Of a DNA stretch of 16,237 bases, positions 1 through 5,206 are shown in pieces. The stretch's first letter is position 1, and every line of letters starts with the position of its first letter. This DNA is from Candidatus Nomurabacteria bacterium. Its GTDB lineage: Bacteria > Patescibacteriota > Saccharimonadia > Saccharimonadales > Saccharimonadaceae. The DNA lies in the NCBI GenBank assembly GCA_031278275.1, contig JAITKW010000047.1:1-16237 (forward strand), written 5' to 3'. The notes beneath the pieces are model-generated. The model saw only the letters and a program-made list of their open reading frames with translations. It ran no database searches and had not been told where the DNA came from. Position numbers and translations under genes: made by a program.

Positions 1-3
1 CAA

Positions 4-22
4 CTTTGGCTCTTTGCCAAAG
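4..22 (-). terminator. Probable terminator stem-loop, cut by window edge
   Basis: A perfect 7-bp inverted repeat (CTTTGGC at 4-10, GCCAAAG at 16-22, 5-nt loop) lies 14 bases past the stop codon of the minus-strand membrane protein gene. The position suits an intrinsic terminator, but any T-tract would lie at or beyond the window edge, so this cannot be confirmed. Confidence 0.45.
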
Positions 23-36
23 ATAAGATGCCCTAA

Positions 37-735
37 CTAGTAATTAAGCAGGTTCCGATAAGTATCGTAAATGTCATCATAATCGTATGATGACGAAGAT
101 TCGCCGTAAAAGCCCACTAATGTTGAGATGATGACCAAGATGAAGCCAATGCCAGCAACACCGAGTGCTACGAAACTAAATATTCTGAGCAACGCAGTTT
201 TTCCAGCGGCCACTTGTTTGGTGAAAATAGTGGAGGTGATTGACGTGATAGCGACAAGTAGCGCCGGCAAAAATCCACTCAGCCAGAGGTCTTTTTGGAC
301 TACACCACTTTTCTTGCCCAACGCAAACAAGGCGTAGAAGATGGTAGCCACAACGATGGAAGTAAAAATGATGGACAAGATAGTGAAAAATCCAGCGGCT
401 TTGCCATAAGACGCTTTTAGCGCCTCAGCGTCCGTGATTTTCCTCACCGTCAGTAATCCTATCACACCAAAAACTACTGCCATAAAAGCTGTTATGAAAA
501 CGGTTGGCACGATACCTGTAATATTGAACGAGCCAATTACGGGTATTCCAAACGACCATTTTTCGGCGAAATCAGCGATAGCGCCGAAAATGCTAATTGC
601 GCCAAAAAAGACAGAGAAGGCAATTGAAAAAGCATTAAGTGTGGCGAGCGATTTTTGGGGCATGGCTAACTTTGGTAATTGTACATTAGGCACAACTGGT
701 GCTGGCACCGGGTTCATCGGTTGTTCATTTTGCAT
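37..735 (-). CDS. Small multi-pass membrane protein of unknown function
   Basis: I do not recognise a family for this 232-residue protein. Residues 1-29 are polar and proline-rich (MQNEQPMNPVPAPVVPN), which is probably a flexible cytoplasmic tail. About four hydrophobic segments follow, near residues 33-55, 68-96, 113-138 and 150-170, with a further one near 183-208. The C-terminus is polar and rich in Ser, Asp and Tyr (GESSSSYDYDDIYDTYRN). The ATG start is supported by a strong Shine-Dalgarno (AAGGAG on the minus strand, within 741-748) and by an extended -10 further upstream. It is transcribed alone and diverges from the HNH-like gene. Small proline-headed membrane proteins like this are common in Patescibacteria. 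That it is a real gene is likely; its function is unknown. Confidence 0.8.
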   Translation of the reverse strand: MQNEQPMNPVPAPVVPNVQLPKLAMPQKSLATLNAFSIAFSVFFGAISIFGAIADFAEKWSFGIPVIGSFNITGIVPTVFITAFMAVVFGVIGLLTVRKITDAEALKASYGKAAGFFTILSIIFTSIVVATIFYALFALGKKSGVVQKDLWLSGFLPALLVAITSITSTIFTKQVAAGKTALLRIFSFVALGVAGIGFILVIISTLVGFYGESSSSYDYDDIYDTYRNLLNY

Positions 736-762
736 TATAATCTCCTTATGTTTACTACATCT

Positions 763-771
763 ATATTAACA
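763..771 (-). promoter_or_regulatory. Extended -10 promoter of the minus-strand membrane gene
   Basis: Read on the minus strand this is TG-T-TAATAT, with -10 at 763-768 and TG at 770-771. It lies about 28 bases upstream of the ATG at 735. No good -35 is seen at the expected distance, only A/T-rich sequence, so the TG extension probably carries recognition. Confidence 0.55.
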
Positions 772-774
772 CAC

Positions 775-807
775 TTTTTGAAAAATAAATATATTTTTTG
801 AAAAATA
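775..807. repeat. Two 13-bp direct repeats between divergent promoters
   Basis: TTTTTGAAAAATA occurs at 775-787 and again at 795-807, a period of 20 bp. Each copy contains the self-complementary core TTTTTgAAAAA. They lie between the minus-strand -10 (763-768) and the plus-strand -35 (811-816). They could be a paired operator or simply A/T-rich upstream promoter sequence. Confidence 0.5.
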
Positions 808-810
808 TAG

Positions 811-839
811 TTGGCATTATAAAAACAGTATGCTAATAT
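811..839 (+). promoter_or_regulatory. Strong sigma70-type promoter for the HNH-like gene
   Basis: TTGGCA (811-816), a 17-bp spacer and TAATAT (834-839), with a TG extension at 831-832, make a near-consensus housekeeping promoter. Transcription should start near 846, giving a leader of about 115 nt before the start codon at 960. Confidence 0.7.
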
Positions 840-883
840 TATAAACATAAGAATTAAACGGTACATTAAAAAATAAATATAGG

Positions 884-953
884 TAGGTTGTGGTAACTTC
901 TAACCTCGTTAGGAGTTGCCAGAGCCTATTGGCTAGGACGTTAAATAGGGGGT
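884..953 (+). promoter_or_regulatory. Structured 5' leader upstream of the HNH-like gene
   Basis: The leader holds a 13-bp stem (892-904 with 908-920, two G-U wobbles, 3-nt loop CTC). A small hairpin AGCC/GGCT follows at 923-934. Alternative pairings exist: AGGTT (about 885-889) with AACCT (902-906), and CCTATT (925-930) with AATAGG (944-949). The second would cover the start of the Shine-Dalgarno (GGGGG near 948-952). No known riboswitch class is recognised. It could be a cis-regulatory leader or a small RNA. Confidence 0.4.
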
Positions 954-959
954 GATTGT

Positions 960-1229
960 GTGCCTATGCCAACAAAATGTCTTGGGAAAGAGTGCCGTTA
1001 TTGGAAAAATTGTCGTGAAGAGGGTAGTAAGTTTCGTTCTACGAAACACCACAAATATTGGCCAAAATCAAATTATAATGATGAAATAGGGCATATATTC
1101 CGCGAACTTCCGGAAAATATAGAAACCATGTGCCGTTATAGTCATGATGTGTTGCATAAGACAACAAAACCTCCTGACAAACCATGTCGCTGCGTGATGA
1201 TTGAATTCATCAAAAGTCACGCAAAATGA
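960..1229 (+). CDS. Small HNH-like Cys/His-rich protein
   Basis: This 89-residue protein starts at GTG 960, behind a good Shine-Dalgarno (AGGGGGTGA, about 7 nt away); an in-frame ATG at 966 is an alternative. The arrangement resembles the beta-beta-alpha metal fold of HNH nucleases: His30-His31, Asn53 in LPENIE, Cys58 and His62/His66 in MCRYSHDVLH. N-terminal Cys7, Cys12 and Cys18 together with Cys76 and Cys78 could form an additional zinc site. A typical HNH core has the same order (HH or DH, then N, then H-x3-H). The family assignment rests on motif spacing only, so DNA binding without cleavage is also possible. The gene is its own transcription unit, with its own promoter, a structured leader and a downstream stem-loop. 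It has no partner gene beside it that would mark it as homing, phage or restriction. Confidence 0.7.
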   Translation: MPMPTKCLGKECRYWKNCREEGSKFRSTKHHKYWPKSNYNDEIGHIFRELPENIETMCRYSHDVLHKTTKPPDKPCRCVMIEFIKSHAK

Positions 1230-1235
1230 TTCTTC

Positions 1236-1256
1236 GGGGAGCAATTCATGCTCCCC
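1236..1256 (+). terminator. GC-rich stem-loop after the HNH-like gene
   Basis: A perfect 8-bp stem, GGGGAGCA (1236-1243) with TGCTCCCC (1249-1256) and a 5-nt loop, begins 7 bases after the stop codon. No T-tract follows, so it is a weak terminator by the classical rule. It separates the HNH-like unit from the dnaJ promoter. Confidence 0.55.
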
Positions 1257-1273
1257 CGTCCCAACTAAAATGC

Positions 1274-1300
1274 TTGGCACTCTTGCAATTTGAGTGCTAG
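1274..1300 (+). promoter_or_regulatory. CIRCE element (HrcA operator) upstream of dnaJ
   Basis: TTGGCACTC (1274-1282), a 9-nt spacer and GAGTGCTAG (1292-1300) match the CIRCE consensus TTAGCACTC-N9-GAGTGCTAA at all but one position in each arm. HrcA is known to bind CIRCE and repress chaperone operons until heat shock. hrcA, grpE and dnaK are not in this window, so the repressor must be encoded elsewhere. Confidence 0.92.
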
Positions 1301-1311
1301 TGGTATATGAT
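1283..1311 (+). promoter_or_regulatory. dnaJ promoter with -35 inside the CIRCE spacer
   Basis: TTGCAA (1283-1288), exactly 17 bp, then TATGAT (1306-1311). The -35 falls in the CIRCE spacer and the right arm lies between the two hexamers, so bound HrcA would block RNA polymerase. The predicted start of transcription (about 1318) coincides with the ATG at 1319. Confidence 0.6.
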
Positions 1312-1318
1312 TGATGAT

Positions 1319-2434
1319 ATGAGCAAGCGAGATTATTATGAAGTGCTTGGCGTTGCCAAAACTGCCAGCGATGACGAGATTAAGAAAGCTTTTCGCAAGT
1401 TAGCGGTCAAATACCACCCAGACAAAGAGGGTGGCGATGAAGAAAAGTTCAAAGAAGCCAACGAAGCATATGATGTGTTGAAAGACAAGCAAAAACGCCA
1501 GCGATACGACCAGTTTGGGCACGCTGGGGTTGGTGGTGCCACAGGTTCTGGCGGTGCGGGCAACCCGTTTGGCGGTTTTTCAAGTAATGGGCAGGCGTTT
1601 GAGTTTGATTTTGGCGGTGGCATGGGCGATATTTTCAGCGACTTGTTTGGCTTTGGTGGCGGTCGTGGCAGAAAACGACCCGTGCGCGGACACGATGTGG
1701 AAACTTCAGTAGATGTTAAGTTTGAGGATGCGATTTTTGGGGTTGAAAAAGACGTTTTTGTGACAATGAATGTCAAATGCGAACACTGCAAAGGACGTGG
1801 AGCGGAGCCTGGCACGGAACTCAAAACTTGTGCCACTTGTCATGGTTCCGGTCAAGTTAATCGGGTTGTAAATACGCTTTTTGGGGCAATTCAACAAGCG
1901 ATGATTTGCCCAACTTGTCATGGTAAAGGCAAAATCCCAGAGCAAAAATGTTCAGTTTGTGGTGGCGATGGGCTGAAACGTGAGCGAGTGTCTTTGAAGT
2001 TGAAAATCCCCGCTGGCATTGATGATGGTGCGACCATTCGTCTGTCTGGCAAAGGCGAGGCGATTGCCGGTGGCGGCGAAAACGGCGATTTGTACGTTCA
2101 CGTCAGGGTCAAGGCTGATAAAAAGTTTACGCGTGAGGGCGAACTGATTTTGAGCGAAGAAAAAGTGTCAATGGTGGAAGCGGCTTTGGGTACGGAAATA
2201 GATGTGGAAACTGTGGACGGAATTATCACGATGAAAGTGCCAGCCGGCACCCAGAGTGGCACGGATTTCAAATTGAGCGGGCATGGCGTGCCGTCTTTGA
2301 ATAATCCGGAAAGGCGTGGCGCACATATCGTCACGGTGAGAGTGGAAACTCCGCGTGATTTGAGCAGACGACAAAAAGAATTATTGGAAGATTTTAAGCA
2401 TGAAAAGCCGAAAAAACGCGGATTTTTCGGATAA
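1319..2434 (+). CDS. dnaJ: Chaperone protein DnaJ (Hsp40)
   Basis: DnaJ stimulates the ATPase of DnaK and delivers unfolded clients to it in the cytoplasm. All type I domains are present in 371 residues, the usual length. The J domain (about 3-66) carries HPD at 33-35. A Gly/Phe-rich linker spans about 68-118. Four CxxCxGxG zinc motifs begin at Cys154, Cys171, Cys197 and Cys211, and the C-terminal substrate-binding domains follow. The ATG at 1319 gives the canonical start MSKRDYYEVLG; an in-frame ATG at 1307 would add MIDD but overlaps the -10. No Shine-Dalgarno is visible. It heads the chain with tilS and is under CIRCE control. Its zinc cysteines are intact, in contrast to the cysteine-free LigA downstream. 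Confidence 0.97.
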   Translation: MSKRDYYEVLGVAKTASDDEIKKAFRKLAVKYHPDKEGGDEEKFKEANEAYDVLKDKQKRQRYDQFGHAGVGGATGSGGAGNPFGGFSSNGQAFEFDFGGGMGDIFSDLFGFGGGRGRKRPVRGHDVETSVDVKFEDAIFGVEKDVFVTMNVKCEHCKGRGAEPGTELKTCATCHGSGQVNRVVNTLFGAIQQAMICPTCHGKGKIPEQKCSVCGGDGLKRERVSLKLKIPAGIDDGATIRLSGKGEAIAGGGENGDLYVHVRVKADKKFTREGELILSEEKVSMVEAALGTEIDVETVDGIITMKVPAGTQSGTDFKLSGHGVPSLNNPERRGAHIVTVRVETPRDLSRRQKELLEDFKHEKPKKRGFFG

Positions 2435-3269
2435 AGTGGCAGTTTTGGCGGTTAGTGGTGGCGTGGACTCCATGACCATGCTTCACAAAGTTGAAGCGGG
2501 CGCGTTTGGTGATTTTGATTTTGTGGTGGCGCATTTTAATCACGGCATTCGCGAAGATACTGACGATGATGAAAAACTGGTTACGACTTATTGCCAAAAT
2601 CATCAACTTCGGTTTGAGCGGCGCAAGCAGTCGCTAGGTCAAAATGCCAGTGAAGCGTTGGCACGCAAGCGGCGATATGAGTTTTTGAATTATGTTGCGA
2701 AAAAATATCACGGCGAAATCTGGACGGCGCACCATCAAGACGACTTGATTGAAACAATGGCAATTAACTTGATTCGGGGCACAGGTTGGCGGGGGCTGGC
2801 GGTGTTTGACAACCACATTAAACGGCCGTTAATTTTCATGACCAAAAATGACATATATCAGTACGCCAAGCACAACCAATTGGTTTGGCGCAATGATTCA
2901 ACCAATGCGGATTTGAAATATTTGCGCAATCGTGTGCGAAAAAAAATGGCGCAATTGCCCGATGTGAAACGCAAGAAATTGGTGACGTTATGGCAAAATC
3001 AAGTTCTTATCAAACGCGAAATTGATGATATTTTGTCAAAGTTAATCAAAAAAGACGTGGTTTATGCGCGGGATTTTTATGAAAAGTTAGATGATACTAC
3101 GGCGATTGAGGTTTTGCGTGCTTTGTCCAAAATGCATGGGCAGCCGTTGACCATTCCTCAATCCGCCGACCTCTTGCAAGCCATTCGTACATATCAGCCA
3201 CACAAAAAGTTTAATTTGCCGAATGATAAGTTTGTAATTTTCTCAAAAAGCCGTTTTTCCATGTTATAA
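2400..3269 (+). CDS. tilS: tRNA(Ile)-lysidine synthase TilS, short form
   Basis: TilS uses ATP and lysine to convert C34 of tRNA-Ile(CAU) to lysidine, so that the tRNA reads AUA and is charged with isoleucine. The N-terminal PP-loop SGGVDS is at residues 19-24. Family motifs follow: AHFNHGIRED (44-53), HHQDDLIET (111-119), NLIRGTGWRGL (123-133) and LRNRVRKKM. At 289 residues it is near the compact Aquifex-type enzyme and lacks the large C-terminal part of the E. coli type. The start overlaps the end of dnaJ by 35 nt, with GGAAG about 9 nt upstream, so translation is probably coupled. Expression within a heat-shock unit is likely from the layout but not shown. Confidence 0.94.
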   Translation: MKSRKNADFSDKVAVLAVSGGVDSMTMLHKVEAGAFGDFDFVVAHFNHGIREDTDDDEKLVTTYCQNHQLRFERRKQSLGQNASEALARKRRYEFLNYVAKKYHGEIWTAHHQDDLIETMAINLIRGTGWRGLAVFDNHIKRPLIFMTKNDIYQYAKHNQLVWRNDSTNADLKYLRNRVRKKMAQLPDVKRKKLVTLWQNQVLIKREIDDILSKLIKKDVVYARDFYEKLDDTTAIEVLRALSKMHGQPLTIPQSADLLQAIRTYQPHKKFNLPNDKFVIFSKSRFSML

Positions 3270-3270
3270 T
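3262..3270 (+). promoter_or_regulatory. Consensus extended -10 before htpX, overlapping the tilS stop
   Basis: TG-T-TATAAT is a perfect extended -10, with the hexamer at 3265-3270. The tilS stop codon TAA (3267-3269) lies inside it. No clear -35 is seen 17 bp upstream. Transcription would start near 3277, leaving a short leader that holds the htpX ribosome binding site. Confidence 0.6.
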
Positions 3271-3279
3271 TTTGTCAAG

Positions 3280-3284
3280 AGGAG
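3280..3284 (+). promoter_or_regulatory. htpX ribosome binding site
   Basis: AGGAG lies 7 nt before the ATG at 3292. It fixes the htpX start and contrasts with the Shine-Dalgarno-less dnaJ start. Confidence 0.75.
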
Positions 3285-3291
3285 ACGAAAG

Positions 3292-4170
3292 ATGCAGAGT
3301 AATATTATTGCTAAAAATAAACTAAACACCGTCCTGATTATGGCGTTATTTGTTATCATCATTGGCGCAATTAGTTTAATAATTTCATATTTTTGGGGAG
3401 GGATGAATGTCGCTATTGGCGGAATTGTTTTTGCGACTTTATATGCATTGTTGCAGTATTTTTTGGCGAGTAAAATTGCGGTTTTGTCAACCGGTGCCAA
3501 AGAAATTCAAAAATCCGACAACCCACGTCTTTACGAAATTGTGCAAAAGTTGAGCCAAAAAGCTGATTTGCCCATGCCGAAAGTTTACATGATAACGGAT
3601 CCTGCGCCAAACGCTTTTGCTACCGGTCGTAGCCCAAAAGATGCGCTCGTTTGTGCCACAACTGGACTTTTGGATATTATGAATGACGATGAATTGGAAG
3701 CAGTGATGGCGCATGAAATGAGCCATGTCAAAAATTATGACATTCGCGTGGCGATGATTGCGTTTGGGTTGGCTTCGGTGGTTGGAGTTCTCAGCAATAT
3801 TGCCGGACAAACCATTATCAATAATGGTCGCAGAAACGAAAACGGCGGGCTACAAGTTGTTTTGGGTGTCTTGGTGATTATCTTGGCACCGATTTTGGCG
3901 TTAATTATTCAAATGGCGGTCAGCCGCAGCCGTGAGTTTTTGGCGGACGCTTCCGCCTCAGAAATTATGGGGCGACCTGACAATATGATTTCTGCCTTGC
4001 AACAATTAAGAAAACACAATAAACCCATGCAAAAACAAGATTCTGCCACCGCCATGCTGTTTATTTCCAACCCATTAAAAAAAGGTGGCATAGTCGCCCG
4101 ATTGTTTTCAACGCACCCTCCGCTTGAAGAACGCATTATGGCTTTGGAGGACGCGCAACATGAGTTTTAG
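3292..4170 (+). CDS. htpX: Membrane zinc protease HtpX (M48 family)
   Basis: HtpX is a membrane-bound metalloprotease that degrades damaged membrane proteins. The zinc motif HEMSH is at 141-145 (His141, catalytic Glu142, His145). The third ligand is probably Glu215 in SREFLADASA. Hydrophobic helices lie near 12-34 and 39-60, ahead of the catalytic region, and near 155-175 and 187-210. The conserved PMPKVYMITDPAPNAFATG stretch (94-112) and a C-terminal FSTHPPLEERI box are typical. At 292 residues it has the usual length. It has its own promoter as well as likely read-through from dnaJ/tilS, and it overlaps the next gene by 11 nt. The pairing with dnaJ points to an envelope and protein quality-control unit. 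Confidence 0.95.
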   Translation: MQSNIIAKNKLNTVLIMALFVIIIGAISLIISYFWGGMNVAIGGIVFATLYALLQYFLASKIAVLSTGAKEIQKSDNPRLYEIVQKLSQKADLPMPKVYMITDPAPNAFATGRSPKDALVCATTGLLDIMNDDELEAVMAHEMSHVKNYDIRVAMIAFGLASVVGVLSNIAGQTIINNGRRNENGGLQVVLGVLVIILAPILALIIQMAVSRSREFLADASASEIMGRPDNMISALQQLRKHNKPMQKQDSATAMLFISNPLKKGGIVARLFSTHPPLEERIMALEDAQHEF

Positions 4171-5206
4171 AAAATCCGTGCGGCAGTCATTTGAGGCCCA
4201 AAAATCCAAAGTCCATGCCAAAAAGGCGCATTATTTGGCGGGTCGCCCGCACCGCAGTTTTCGGTTAACGCGCAAAGAGGATTACAAAAAAGAGCACCCC
4301 GCTCCGGGATACATCAAGTTTATCTTCCAAGTTTTCGGCGTTATCAAAAAAAATCGCAAAGTTTTTTTCAGGCTTTTATTGGTTTCCGCGCTAGCTTCTG
4401 TGGTTTTGGTGGGGATTATGAGCCAAGATCGTTACGAATCGTTAGACGAAGCGATGGACGAAACTTCAGAAGAAGTCGTTGCTGGCAATTTCAGCGGTTT
4501 TGGCAAGACCACCATGTTGTTTATCACGACCGTTGCGACAGGAGGACTCAACCAAAACCCGACCGAGCCGCAACAGATTTTTAATGTTTTCATCATGATT
4601 TTAATTTGCCTTGCTACAATTTGGGTGTTGCGCCAACGTTTTGCGGGCAATGACGTTAGAATGAAAGATGCGCTTTATAACGCTTTTGGCCCGTTAGTTT
4701 CCATCGCGCTAATTTTCATCTTGTTGCTCATTCAACTAATTCCATTTTTCATCGCTTTCATTGTTTATTCCTCAGCCGTTGAAACGGATTTTTTGTCCAA
4801 TGGATTTTATGCGCTGTTCTTTTGGATTGCCGTTGGTGGGCTGGGGCTACTTTCCATTTATCTCATGGTGCCGACTGTTATTGCCATTATCGCCGCTACT
4901 GCGCCCGGTTTGTATCCCATGCAAGCCTTACATAACGCCGGTGAGTTGGTTTTGGGCAAACGGTTCAAAATTATTTTTCGTTTTATTTGGGGGCTTATAG
5001 GTATTTTACCAGTTTGGATAATTGTCATTTTGCCAGCCATCATGATTGACTCATTCTTGAAGGGAGTAAGTGATTTCTTCTTGGGCTGGCCAATTGTGCC
5101 GGTGGCTTTTTTGCTGACTTCGTTATTTTCGGTGCTGTATTTTTCGGCTTATTTATATATGTATTACAGGAGATTGTTAGATGAGTTTGAACCCAGAAAT
5201 AGTTAA
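4160..5206 (+). CDS. Polytopic membrane protein of unknown function
   Basis: The start at ATG 4160 (MSFRKSVRQS) is chosen because GGAGG lies at 4146-4150, 9 nt upstream; an in-frame ATG at 4124 lies deeper in htpX and looks spurious. The protein has 348 residues. Residues 1-48 are strongly basic and should be cytoplasmic. Hydrophobic segments follow near 68-87, 139-158, 176-205, 214-248, 272-297 and 309-336. An acidic loop (about 89-106) is presumably external. The build (paired helices, DALYNAFGPLVSI, basic ends) recalls uncharacterised YciC/DUF975-type integral membrane proteins, but this is only a resemblance. It overlaps htpX by 11 nt and ligA by 26 nt. That suggests co-translation, with a possible role as HtpX partner or in envelope homeostasis. 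Confidence 0.82.
   Translation: MSFRKSVRQSFEAQKSKVHAKKAHYLAGRPHRSFRLTRKEDYKKEHPAPGYIKFIFQVFGVIKKNRKVFFRLLLVSALASVVLVGIMSQDRYESLDEAMDETSEEVVAGNFSGFGKTTMLFITTVATGGLNQNPTEPQQIFNVFIMILICLATIWVLRQRFAGNDVRMKDALYNAFGPLVSIALIFILLLIQLIPFFIAFIVYSSAVETDFLSNGFYALFFWIAVGGLGLLSIYLMVPTVIAIIAATAPGLYPMQALHNAGELVLGKRFKIIFRFIWGLIGILPVWIIVILPAIMIDSFLKGVSDFFLGWPIVPVAFLLTSLFSVLYFSAYLYMYYRRLLDEFEPRNS

Noticed and set aside
434..769. Plus-strand 111-residue open frame
   Set aside because: It is antisense to the membrane protein gene, has no domain and no ribosome binding site, and runs through the promoter of the opposite gene.
884..940. tRNA gene
   Set aside because: There are two hairpins but no cloverleaf, acceptor stem or T-loop sequence; treated as a structured leader instead.
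1336..1836. Minus-strand 166-residue open frame antisense to dnaJ
   Set aside because: The Pro/Ser-rich sequence is the mirror of the DnaJ Gly/Phe-rich and zinc-finger region; there is no independent support.
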